A DNA stretch of 32,221 bases from Nitrospirota bacterium. GTDB lineage: Bacteria; Nitrospirota; Nitrospiria; JACQBZ01. The position numbers and the translations under genes are program-made. The stretch is from contig JACQBZ010000061.1 in NCBI GenBank assembly GCA_016194285.1, positions 1 through 32,221 of the forward strand, written 5' to 3'. Positions 1-11,118 of this stretch are shown piece after piece. The notes below the pieces were generated by a model. That model made no database searches, was not told the DNA's origin, and saw only the letters and a program-made list of their open reading frames with translations. How positions within the stretch are numbered: position 1 is the first letter of the stretch; each line of letters opens with the position of its first letter.

Positions 1-1005
1 CGCGGAGTTATTAAACGTACCGAGAAAAAGTCCAAGCGGCTGGCCTTGACCGAGCTGGGACAAGACCTCGTCCAACGGCTCTCTACGGAAACAATCGTGA
101 TGGAAAAGGTGGCTCAACTGACGCCCGATCTGCTCAAGGATGGGGCGTGGAAGGGAAAGTCGTTCCGAAAATACAATATCGGTCTGCGACCGTCCCGAAT
201 GGCCGCGGGCCGGAAGCATCCGTATCGGGAATTTCTCGACAGCGTCAAGGCCAAGCTGGTCTCGATGGGCTTTCAGGAGATGCGCGGGCCGCTGGTCGAG
301 TCGGAGTTCTGGAACAGCGACGCGCTCTTTATGCCCCAGTTCCATCCGGCGCGGGACATCCATGACGTCTATTTCGTGAATCATCCCAAGTCGGTGACAA
401 CCTTGCCTGAACCCTATGCTTTGCAAGTGGCCAAGACCCATGAGTCGGGCTGGAAGACCGGCTCGCGCGGATGGCGCTACGCTTTCGATCTTGAAAGAGC
501 CAAACGCCTTGTCTTGCGAAGCCAGGGTACGGCCGTCTCGGCCCGTACGCTGGCCGCTTCTCCAAAAATTCCAGGAAAATATTTTTCGATCGCCCGTTGC
601 TTCCGTTATGATCTGGTTGACGCGACGCATGCCCCGGATTTCTTTCAGGTGGAGGGAATCGCGCTGGGCGAGAAGATCACCTTCCGGACGCTTCTGGGTC
701 TTTTGAAACTGTTCGCGACTGAAATGGCCCACGCCACGGAAATCAAGTACCTGCCGGCCTATTTTCCGTACACCGAGCCGTCGGTCGAGATGCACGTCAA
801 ACATCCCCGGCTGGGTTGGATGGAGCTGGGCGGGGCGGGCCTGTTCCGTCCGGAGGTGACATTGCCACTGGGCGCTAAAGTTCCCGTGATCGCCTGGGGA
901 CTGGGTCTGGACCGGATGGCGATGGTCGCGCTGGGCATTGGCGACATCCGGGATCTTTTCTCGAGCGATCTGGATCTGATCCGAACCAAACGGGCGAGGC
1001 CGTAA
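1..1005 (+). CDS. pheS: Phenylalanyl-tRNA synthetase alpha subunit, archaeal/eukaryotic type; 5' end outside the window
   Basis: Frame is open to the left edge (RGVIKRTEKKSKRLALTELGQDLV..), so the listed start at 46 (TTG) is internal. Class II aaRS motifs are present: MRGPLVESEFWNSDALFMPQFHPARD, FSIARCFRYDLVDATHAPDFFQVEG, and a GLGLDRMAMV C-terminus. The N-terminal extension resembles archaeal/cytosolic PheS. Confidence 0.93.
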   Translation, partial: RGVIKRTEKKSKRLALTELGQDLVQRLSTETIVMEKVAQLTPDLLKDGAWKGKSFRKYNIGLRPSRMAAGRKHPYREFLDSVKAKLVSMGFQEMRGPLVESEFWNSDALFMPQFHPARDIHDVYFVNHPKSVTTLPEPYALQVAKTHESGWKTGSRGWRYAFDLERAKRLVLRSQGTAVSARTLAASPKIPGKYFSIARCFRYDLVDATHAPDFFQVEGIALGEKITFRTLLGLLKLFATEMAHATEIKYLPAYFPYTEPSVEMHVKHPRLGWMELGGAGLFRPEVTLPLGAKVPVIAWGLGLDRMAMVALGIGDIRDLFSSDLDLIRTKRARP

Positions 1006-1008
1006 CCC

Positions 1009-2712
1009 ATGCCGACGATTCAGGTCAAAATTAAGGATCTTGAGACCCTCCTGGGCCGGTCTCTCACGCTGACGGAACTGGCCGACCGACTGCCGTTGGT
1101 GAAAGGCGAGATCAAAGAGCATGATGAATTCTCCGGCGAGCTGAAACTCGAGCTGAACGATACGAACCGGCCGGATCTGTGGTGTGTCGAGGGAATAGCC
1201 CGGCAGATCAAAACGCATCGTCTGAAGAAGGCCGTTGCATATCCCTTCTATGGCGGGAAGCGGAAAGCCGCGGCCGTCATCGAGGTGTCGCCTTCATTGA
1301 AAACCATTCGCCCGTACATTGGCGCCTGCATCGCGCGCGGGCTGTCCATTGACGAGGAGACCCTGATCCAACTTATCCAGACGCAGGAGAAGCTCAGCGA
1401 GAGTTTCGGCCGGAAACGGCAATGGGTTTCGATCGGGCTTTATCGCCTGGTCGACATCGCGTTTCCCGTGTTCTACAAAACGGTTCAACCGGACGGGGTT
1501 CGGTTCACCCCGCTCGGGTTCGAGTCGCCGATGACGCCGGCCGAGATCTTGAAAAAACATCCCAAGGGCACGGCGTACGCCGGTATTTTATCCGGGGCCG
1601 GAGTCTATCCTCTGCTGGCGGACCGGGAGAACAGGATTCTCTCTTTCCCGCCGATCATCAACAGCCGCGAGGTCGGCGAAGTGCAGGTCGGGGACCGCGA
1701 TCTGTTTGTCGAGGTGACCGGGACCGATCTCCGCATGGTGATCCTGACCGTGAATATTTTGGCGGCCAACCTCGCCGATCGCGGTGCCAAGGTCGATCCG
1801 GTCGAGGTCCGTTATCCGTATTCCACGGATTTCGGACGAAAGATTACGATGCCGGCCGTTTTGGCCAAGCCGATGGGGATGACACTGGATCATCTGAGCT
1901 CGGCGTTGGGAGAAACGATCGCGGCTCCGAAGGCGGTTTCGGTTCTGAAGGCCTATGGATATAACGTCCAATCCCGCGGTCGCCACCTGACGGTATCGGT
2001 GCCGGCTTACCGGGATGATTTGCTTCATCCGGTGGACGTCGTGGAGGATTTTGCAATCAGCCGTGGATATGAAAACTTTGAATCCGAGATGCCAACCGAA
2101 TTTACGCTCGGAGGGCTCTCGTCCATCGAGCAGTTCTCCGATCGGGCGCGGGAATCCATGATCGGGATGGGATTTCAAGAAGTGATTTCAAACATCTTGA
2201 CAAACCGGGAGGAATCGATCGACCGGATGGCCCTCTCCGGTATGAATGTGAATCTGGTCGCGGTTGAAAACGTGATGTCGCAGACCTACTCGGCGCTGCG
2301 GAACGGGATCGTCCCGTCGCTGCTGCGGGTGGAATCCGCCAGCTCAAAGAGTTTTTATCCCCATCGAATTTTTGAGGCGGGTGAGACGGCCGTTACGGAT
2401 GCGAGAGCGCCCGAGGGGACTCGGACCGTTTTGAAACTGGCTTCTCTTATCGCCCATCCGGCGGCCAATTTCTCAGAACTGCATTCCTGTCTGGATTTAT
2501 TGATGTACTATCTGGGCGGGACCTATCAATTGGAGCCCACCTCTCATCCTTCCTTCATCGAGGGGCGAGTCGGGAAGATCGTGACCGGAGGCCGTGACCT
2601 TGGCCTCATCGGCGAACTTCACCCGCAGGTCCTTGAGAACTGGCAGATCACAATGCCGTGTGTGGTTTTCGAGCTGGCACTGGACTTTCGCACCGAATCG
2701 TTGCCTAAATAG
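1009..2712 (+). CDS. pheT: Phenylalanyl-tRNA synthetase beta subunit, short archaeal type (567 aa)
   Basis: MPTIQVKIKDLETLLGR...; LELNDTNRPDLWCVEGIARQIK; VSVPAYRDDLLHPVDVVEDFAISRGYENF. About 570 aa instead of about 800, with no recognisable C-terminal FDX-ACB domain. Starts 3 nt after the pheS stop. Confidence 0.93.
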   Translation: MPTIQVKIKDLETLLGRSLTLTELADRLPLVKGEIKEHDEFSGELKLELNDTNRPDLWCVEGIARQIKTHRLKKAVAYPFYGGKRKAAAVIEVSPSLKTIRPYIGACIARGLSIDEETLIQLIQTQEKLSESFGRKRQWVSIGLYRLVDIAFPVFYKTVQPDGVRFTPLGFESPMTPAEILKKHPKGTAYAGILSGAGVYPLLADRENRILSFPPIINSREVGEVQVGDRDLFVEVTGTDLRMVILTVNILAANLADRGAKVDPVEVRYPYSTDFGRKITMPAVLAKPMGMTLDHLSSALGETIAAPKAVSVLKAYGYNVQSRGRHLTVSVPAYRDDLLHPVDVVEDFAISRGYENFESEMPTEFTLGGLSSIEQFSDRARESMIGMGFQEVISNILTNREESIDRMALSGMNVNLVAVENVMSQTYSALRNGIVPSLLRVESASSKSFYPHRIFEAGETAVTDARAPEGTRTVLKLASLIAHPAANFSELHSCLDLLMYYLGGTYQLEPTSHPSFIEGRVGKIVTGGRDLGLIGELHPQVLENWQITMPCVVFELALDFRTESLPK

Positions 2713-2866
2713 ACGCCTCCAAACAAAAGAGCAATGGATTTCCCCAATTCCTTTCCCATCCAAACCGAATGAAAAATTTGCGCAGGATGCTATAGAGGCT
2801 GAATTTTAATTCGCTCGCTAACCGTTCTTACAGACGGGGATAGGATGACGATGTTCTGCGGATCGA

Positions 2867-3229
2867 CTAGGCCGCGGCCAGTTTGGACTTGGCCGTTTCG
2901 GCGATTTTCGCAAAACCCTGGGGATCGGTCACGGCCAAGTCGGCCAGAACCTTCCGGTCCAATCCGATACCGGCCTTCTTCAATCCGGCCATAAACTTCG
3001 AGTAAGAAAGCCCGTGATTGGACACGGCGGCATTAATCCGCACGATCCAGAGACGGCGGAAATCCCGTTTCCGTTGGCGCCGGTCGCGGTAGGCATACTG
3101 CCGTCCTTTGTCCACCAACTCGGTCGCGGTGCGAAAGAGCCGATGTTTCCCGCCCCAGAAGCCCTTGGCCAGTTTCAGCCGGCCTTTGCGGCGAGCTCTT
3201 GTTTTTGGACCTCCTTTTGTGCGTGGCAT
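2867..3229 (-). CDS. rplT: 50S ribosomal protein L20 (bL20)
   Basis: [39 protein letters not shown]..; adjacent to rpmI and infC. Confidence 0.97.
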   Translation of the reverse strand: MPRTKGGPKTRARRKGRLKLAKGFWGGKHRLFRTATELVDKGRQYAYRDRRQRKRDFRRLWIVRINAAVSNHGLSYSKFMAGLKKAGIGLDRKVLADLAVTDPQGFAKIAETAKSKLAAA

Positions 3230-3260
3230 TCGTGCACTCCTTATCAGTTAATAATTCATT

Positions 3261-3458
3261 TCAGGCGTACGGCAACAGGCGTTTAATCGACTGTTGATCG
3301 GCCTTCGAAACCAGTCCGGAGGTTTTGAGGTGCCGCTTCCGGGACCGGGTTTTGTGGGTCAATAGATGGCTCTTTCCGGTCTGCTTATGTTTGATCTTAC
3401 CGGTTCCGGTCCGCTTGAACCGTTTGGCCACTCCTTTGTGCGATTTCAACTTTGGCAT
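3261..3458 (-). CDS. rpmI: 50S ribosomal protein L35 (bL35)
   Basis: MPKLKSHKGVAKRFKRTGTGKIKHKQTGKSHLLTHKTRSRKRHL.. Confidence 0.97.
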   Translation of the reverse strand: MPKLKSHKGVAKRFKRTGTGKIKHKQTGKSHLLTHKTRSRKRHLKTSGLVSKADQQSIKRLLPYA

Positions 3459-3471
3459 TTGTTTATCATCC

Positions 3472-3990
3472 TTATGCGGTTTGGGGTTTGGGCGACAGGA
3501 TCAAGATCATGTTGCGCCCTTCCAGTCGAGGTTGTTGTTCAATGATTCCGATGTCGTTCACAGCCTCGATCACCTTGCTCAGGGTCATCTTTCCGGCATC
3601 CAGGTAAGCCATTTCTCGTCCTCGGAACATCATGGTCACTTTGACTTTATCACTGGCCTGTAAGAATTCGCGAACATGACGAATCTTAAAATCCAGATCG
3701 TGTTTGTCCGTATGAGGCCTCAATTTGATCTCTTTCACGTGCGTCGTCTTCTGATGCTGTTTCATCGCATGGAGTTTTTTATTCTGTTCGTATTTGAATT
3801 TTCCATAATCCATAATACGACAGACGGGCGGCTGAGAAGTCGGCGCCACCTCCACCAAATCGTAGCCCAGTTCGGTGGCCTTCGCTATGGCCTCTCGCGT
3901 CGGCAGGACCCCGAGCTGTTCTCCTTCGACCCCGATGACTCGGACTTCTCGGACACGGATTTCGTTATTGACACGCTGTTTGACCGCGAT
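3472..3990 (-). CDS. infC: Translation initiation factor IF-3, probable AUC start at 3990-3988
   Basis: RVNNEIRVREVRVIGVEGEQLGVLPTREAI.. is IF3. The track's ATG at 4077 overlaps thrS by 29 nt and adds 29 non-conserved residues. A strong SD (AAGGAGGAG) lies just upstream of an in-frame ATC (AAAGGAGGAGTCCCCT-ATC-GCG-GTC-AAA-CAG). Confidence 0.9.
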   Translation of the reverse strand: MAVKQRVNNEIRVREVRVIGVEGEQLGVLPTREAIAKATELGYDLVEVAPTSQPPVCRIMDYGKFKYEQNKKLHAMKQHQKTTHVKEIKLRPHTDKHDLDFKIRHVREFLQASDKVKVTMMFRGREMAYLDAGKMTLSKVIEAVNDIGIIEQQPRLEGRNMILILSPKPQTA

Positions 3991-4048
3991 AGGGGACTCC
4001 TCCTTTCTGTACGGTGGTCCGACTTCGATCACGAAATCGGGTTTTGAG

Positions 4049-6007
4049 TTAGGATGATACTCTTTGACCGACTTCACCGTTCAGTCGATCAACGAAGGCG
4101 GTGATGTCCAACTCGCCGAGATTGTCTCCGCTGCGTTTACGCACCGAAAGTTTCCGGCTCTGGGCTTCACGCGCGCCGAGGATGACCATGTAGGGGACTT
4201 TGGCCATTTCCGCTTCGCGGATTTTTAATCCGATCTTTTCGTTTCGCGGATCCGTTTCCACCCGAAAACCGGCTTCGATCAATGTTCGGGCCACGTCGTC
4301 GGCATAGCCGTGCTGCTGGTCCGTGATCGGCATGATTTTGACCTGGACCGGGGCGAGCCAAAGCGGAAAGGCGCCGGCATAATGCTCAATCAGGACTCCG
4401 AAGAACCGTTCAATCGATCCCATCAGTGCGCGATGGATCATGATGGGCTGATGTTCTTTGCCGTCTTCACCGATATAAGACAGCTTAAACCGCTGCGGCA
4501 GATTGAAGTCGACCTGAACGGTGGTGCATTGCCAAGCCCGGCCAAGCACGTCTTTGATCTTCAGGTCAATCTTGGGACCGTAGAAAACTCCCTCGCCGGG
4601 ATCGATGCGGTAAGCCATACCCTTGGTTTTGAGAGCCGATTCCAGAGCCGACGTGGCCCGTTCCCAGTTTTCAGGCGAGCCCACCGCTTTTTCAGGTCGG
4701 GTGGAGACATAGATCTCGTATTCGTTAAATCCGAACGTTTTTAACGTAAAGACCGTGAGGTCCAAAACTTTTAGGATCTCCTGCTCGATCTGATCCGGTC
4801 GGCAGAACAGATGGGCGTCGTCCTGTGTAAAGCCCCGGACCCTCAACAGGCCGTGAAGGACTCCGGAACGCTCGTAGCGATAGACGGTGCCCAATTCCGC
4901 GTACCGGATCGGCAAGTCCCGATAACTCCGGAGACGGGATTTATAGATCATGATGTGAAAAGGGCAGTTCATCGGCTTGAGTTCATACTCGATTCCTTCA
5001 ATGGACATCGGGGCATACATATTCTCTCGATAGAAATCCAGATGACCGCTTTGCCTCCAAAGATCCAATCGTGCGATGTGGGGGGAGTAGACAAAGTCAT
5101 AGCCGTGGCGCTGGTGTTGTTCTCTCCAGAAATCTTCGATCAGTTTCCGGATCAGAGCGCCTTTGGGGTGCCAGATGACCAGTCCCGGACCGATTTCATC
5201 CATGACATTGTAAAGATCCAGATCCCTTCCCAGCCGGCGGTGATCGCGCCGTTTGATCTCTTCAAGCCGTTTCAGATGTTGATCCAGGGCTTCCTGACTC
5301 GGAAAGGATGTACCGTAAATCCGTTGCAGCATCGGGTTTCGTTCGTCCCCCCGCCAATACGCCCCTGCGGTGGTGAGCAGTTTGAAGGCCAAGACGTGTT
5401 GGGTGGAGAGGACATGAGGCCCACGGCACAAATCGGTGAACGGGCCTTGTTCATAAACCGTGATGGTTTCGTTTTCCGGCAGCTCCCGGATCAGTTCCAC
5501 CTTGTACGTTTCGCCCTTTTCCTCGAAGAACCGGATCGCGTCCTGTTTCGAAAGCACCTTTCGCTCGAATACATAGTGGGCGGCCGCAATTTCCTTCATC
5601 TGCCGCTCGACCTTATCAAGATCCTCGGGTGTAAACGGCCGTCCCAGGTCGAAATCATAATAAAACCCGTCTTCAATCGGGGGCCCGATGGCCAATTTGG
5701 CGTTCGGGAAGAGTTCTTTCACGGCCTGGGCCATGATATGGGCGCTGCTGTGGCGGTAGATCTCCTGCCCTTCCGGGGATGAGAAAAACACCGGGTCGAT
5801 CACAAAGAGATCCGTTCCCGCAGTAGCGTCCGACAGCCGCTGTCCGAGACCCATCACGGTTCCGTTGACCTTGAGGGCCACGGGCGACTCCTTCCAGGAC
5901 GATTTTGCCTGAGCCAGCACGTCGGATAGGAGCGTGTCATTGCTAAACCTACGCTCCGTCCGGTCCGGAAATCGCACCCTGACTTCTTGTAATGGCGAAC
6001 TCGTCAT
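4049..6007 (-). CDS. thrS: Threonyl-tRNA synthetase (likely start MTSSPLQEVRV; listed ORF extends to 6064)
   Basis: TGS domain followed by HSSAHIMAQAVKELFPNAKLAIGPPIEDGFYYDF, then class II core GPKIDLKIKDVLGRAWQCTTVQVDFNLPQRF and IEHYAGAFPLWLAPVQV. Confidence 0.97.
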   Translation of the reverse strand: MTSSPLQEVRVRFPDRTERRFSNDTLLSDVLAQAKSSWKESPVALKVNGTVMGLGQRLSDATAGTDLFVIDPVFFSSPEGQEIYRHSSAHIMAQAVKELFPNAKLAIGPPIEDGFYYDFDLGRPFTPEDLDKVERQMKEIAAAHYVFERKVLSKQDAIRFFEEKGETYKVELIRELPENETITVYEQGPFTDLCRGPHVLSTQHVLAFKLLTTAGAYWRGDERNPMLQRIYGTSFPSQEALDQHLKRLEEIKRRDHRRLGRDLDLYNVMDEIGPGLVIWHPKGALIRKLIEDFWREQHQRHGYDFVYSPHIARLDLWRQSGHLDFYRENMYAPMSIEGIEYELKPMNCPFHIMIYKSRLRSYRDLPIRYAELGTVYRYERSGVLHGLLRVRGFTQDDAHLFCRPDQIEQEILKVLDLTVFTLKTFGFNEYEIYVSTRPEKAVGSPENWERATSALESALKTKGMAYRIDPGEGVFYGPKIDLKIKDVLGRAWQCTTVQVDFNLPQRFKLSYIGEDGKEHQPIMIHRALMGSIERFFGVLIEHYAGAFPLWLAPVQVKIMPITDQQHGYADDVARTLIEAGFRVETDPRNEKIGLKIREAEMAKVPYMVILGAREAQSRKLSVRKRSGDNLGELDITAFVDRLNGEVGQRVSS

Positions 6008-6196
6008 TTTTAACGCGTCATCGTTATGCTGGGGTCTTATGGCCATGAGAAACGGCAAAGGCACCCCTCCGAACCCGGTGTGTACGTGTTAGAGTCTACC
6101 GCAGGATCATGACTCATCGCAGAACAACGTCACACAACCCGTTCGTCACGATGCCTTTTCATACGCCGCTCTATGATCCCAATATATAAAATATTA

Positions 6197-6271
6197 TGGT
6201 AGGCACGGGCGGTCTTGAACCGCCGACCTCTACCGTGTCAAGGTAGCGCTCTACCCCTGAGCTACGCGCCT
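6197..6271 (-). tRNA. tRNA-Val (anticodon GAC), CCA encoded
   Basis: Minus strand AGGCGCG TA GCTC AGGGGTA GAGC G CTACC TTGACAC GGTAG AGGTC GGCGG TTCAAGA CCGCC CGTGCCT ACCA. All four arms pair. Confidence 0.95.
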
Positions 6272-6424
6272 AGCGTGGGTGGAATCCTAATATAAACCGC
6301 TTGATTTGTCAACTAAATAGGCTTCGCGGTGGTCCGACACAACACGAAGATAATACCTTCCTATCGGGTGACGAGATCGAATCATGCGAGAGTGAACTGG
6401 GTTCAGTCAACGGCGGCGTGCGAC

Positions 6425-6697
6425 CTATTTTACAGCGGCCTTAAGTTCTTTGCCGGCCGAAAATTTCGGGACACGACAGGCCGGGATCTTAATGACATCA
6501 CCGGTCTTTGGGTTTCGACCGACGCGGGGCTTCCTCTTTGTTACGGAAAACGTTCCAAAACCGATCAGACTGACCTTCTGCCCTTTCTTGAGGGCGGACG
6601 TAATTCCATCGATGGCGGCGTTCAGGGCATCCACGGCAGCCACCTTGCTGATCCCGGCCGTCCCGGAAATTTTTTCAATCAGTTGCTGCTTGGTCAT
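6425..6697 (-). CDS. HU family DNA-binding protein
   Basis: MTKQQLIEKISGTAGISKVAAVDALNAAIDGITSALKKGQKVSLIGFGTFSVTKRKPRVGRNPKTGDVIKIPACRVPKFSAGKELK. SD GGGGAGGA precedes the ATG at 6697. Confidence 0.96.
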   Translation of the reverse strand: MTKQQLIEKISGTAGISKVAAVDALNAAIDGITSALKKGQKVSLIGFGTFSVTKRKPRVGRNPKTGDVIKIPACRVPKFSAGKELKAAVK

Positions 6698-6880
6698 GGA
6701 AAAAGTCCTCCCCACATTCCGTGCTTGGGAATGGATCGCTGGCGTTAGAGTATTCGCCGAGAAATTAACGTATTCTCTCAGTACAAGCGATCACACGATG
6801 GGTGGCGGGTGGTTTAAAACCGCAAGATCGGGTAACCCGTATTAAGAGCGTGTGTAAAATATCAACTCATTCGGCCATTG

Positions 6881-7597
6881 TCAAGCGGATTTTTGCGCGT
6901 TATTTTGGCGGCTTTTGTAAACTCGAATCTTGAGCTCCCTGATCTTCTTTCGAAGCGTGTTCCGGTTCAACCCAAGCAGATGAGCCGCTTGGATCTGATT
7001 ACCGTTCGTCTCTTTCAGCGTGATGGTGATCAACGGTCGTTCGATTTCTCGCAGCAGCATGGGGTGGAGATTACGGCCGCCGGAGGCTTTCATTTGCTTG
7101 ACGAAATCTTTCAGCCGATGTTCCATGAATTCTTCCAGGGCCAGATTCGGAACCGTCTTCTGCTGGACCGGCTTGGCGTGGGACGTCGAGCCGGGGGATG
7201 GTTTGTCGATCAGCTGCGCCGTGATTTCGTTGATTCGATCCGCAGTCAGTTTAAGCATTCCGGAAGAGCCGATGATCATGTAACGGTCGTCGTGGGGTTT
7301 GCCGTTGCCGATCAAGCGCTTGAGGTCCCTCATCCAGTCTCTTTTCGTTTCCAGGATGACCAGTGGAAATACTTGGTGTTTCAACTTTTGGCGGAGCCGG
7401 GAGGTATCTCGGATCGACAGCACCGCCGTAGGGATTGATTTCTGGAAGTATTCAAGGAGGGAAGGATCGTCGTTGACCAAGAGGATGTTTTTTGCGGACA
7501 CGGTGACACCCGGAAATGGAAGAGTCGTTGCGCGTAGTTGTTTCAGTGAACGCGAAGGAGAAGCGCTCAGAATAGCGATGCAGGGCCTGTTTATCAC
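6881..7597 (-). CDS. Receiver-like domain plus Fis-type HTH regulator without AAA+ domain (start may be GTG at 7501)
   Basis: ILLVNDDPSLLEYF..FPLVILETKRD..LIDKPSP resembles REC. The C-terminus MLLREIERPLITITLKETNGNQIQAAHLLGLNRNTLRKKIRELKI is Fis/NtrC-type HTH. Confidence 0.8.
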   Translation of the reverse strand: MINRPCIAILSASPSRSLKQLRATTLPFPGVTVSAKNILLVNDDPSLLEYFQKSIPTAVLSIRDTSRLRQKLKHQVFPLVILETKRDWMRDLKRLIGNGKPHDDRYMIIGSSGMLKLTADRINEITAQLIDKPSPGSTSHAKPVQQKTVPNLALEEFMEHRLKDFVKQMKASGGRNLHPMLLREIERPLITITLKETNGNQIQAAHLLGLNRNTLRKKIRELKIRVYKSRQNNAQKSA

Positions 7598-7624
7598 AAT
7601 CCAGTAAAACCTGTCAATACAAAA

Positions 7625-10240
<2,616 letters not shown>

Positions 10241-10488
10241 CGGTACGCTCCGTCAGCAGAAAAGACTGTTCTCGACACGGGAGCATGACATGGTTTGAGA
10301 AGGAAACCGTCGTCGGTCTATTGTTGGGGCTCGCGTCGCTGCCATTGTCTGTGGGGGCCCGTGCGGGCTTCGCTCCTCCGATGCCCCCACGCCCCGCGCT
10401 CAGACGGGCAGAGCCCGATCTTCGCTTAACCTCACTGGCAAAGCCGGATGGAGCCTCCCCCCTCCCGCTCGCCTTGCTCGCTGGGTAT

Positions 10489-10941
10489 CTACTTCTTAAT
10501 CTCAATCGGGATGGGTTTGGACTCCATCGACCGGGCCTTGGGCAGCTTGACCTCCAAGATGCCGTCTTTGAGTTTGGCACTGATCCCGGATTGATCCACA
10601 ATGCCGGGCAGCGTGAAGGATCTTGAGAATGTACCGTAGGAGCGTTCAATGCGGTGATAGTTTTCTTTCTTCGTTTCTTTCTCAAATTGGCGCTCGCCCT
10701 TCAAGATCAGGACATCGTCCTTAATCTGCAAATCGACGTCCTCCAGACGGACGCCGGGGAGCTCCGCCTTCAGGATGATCGCGTCATCTTTTTCCAAAAT
10801 GTCGACCACGGGTGTCCAGGTGCCTTCAGAGGCGTCACCGAGTTGACTGGTCGAACGAACCAGGCTGTCTTCGAACAGCTTGTTCATTCGTTCCTGAAGG
10901 GACAACAAGTCTCGGAAAGGGTCCCATCGGATTGGCGGCAT
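10489..10941 (-). CDS. Hsp20/alpha-crystallin family small heat shock protein
   Basis: MPPIRWDPFRDLLSLQERMNKLFED..; ACD core ending FTLPGIVDQSGISAKLKDGILEVKLPKA. SD AGGAG upstream. Confidence 0.95.
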   Translation of the reverse strand: MPPIRWDPFRDLLSLQERMNKLFEDSLVRSTSQLGDASEGTWTPVVDILEKDDAIILKAELPGVRLEDVDLQIKDDVLILKGERQFEKETKKENYHRIERSYGTFSRSFTLPGIVDQSGISAKLKDGILEVKLPKARSMESKPIPIEIKK

Positions 10942-11011
10942 TTCGCACTCCTTTTTAAATTAAATGGCATCGATCGAAAAACGTTGGCCCATATTTAGAA
11001 TATCGATAGTC

Positions 11012-11040
11012 ATTATAAAATCATCGTGTTTTGCAGTCAA
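11012..11040 (-). promoter_or_regulatory. Sigma-70-type promoter upstream of hsp20
   Basis: Minus strand TTGACT-N17-TATAAT (11040-11035 and 11017-11012). Confidence 0.65.
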
Positions 11041-11079
11041 GATAAGACTGTCGGCCTGAGGTACGATGCTCCAAATGTA

Positions 11080-11108
11080 TTGACACCGTCTAGGGGGAAT
11101 GATATGCT
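11080..11108 (+). promoter_or_regulatory. Sigma-70-type promoter upstream of the lytic transglycosylase gene
   Basis: TTGACA (11080-11085)-N17-TATGCT (11103-11108). Confidence 0.65.
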
Positions 11109-11118
11109 TTGAATTGAT

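Noticed and set aside
1588-2178. 196-aa minus-strand ORF within pheT
   Set aside because: Antisense shadow of a well-supported pheT.
4811-5782. 323-aa plus-strand ORF inside thrS
   Set aside because: Antisense shadow of thrS in GC-rich DNA; no recognisable family.
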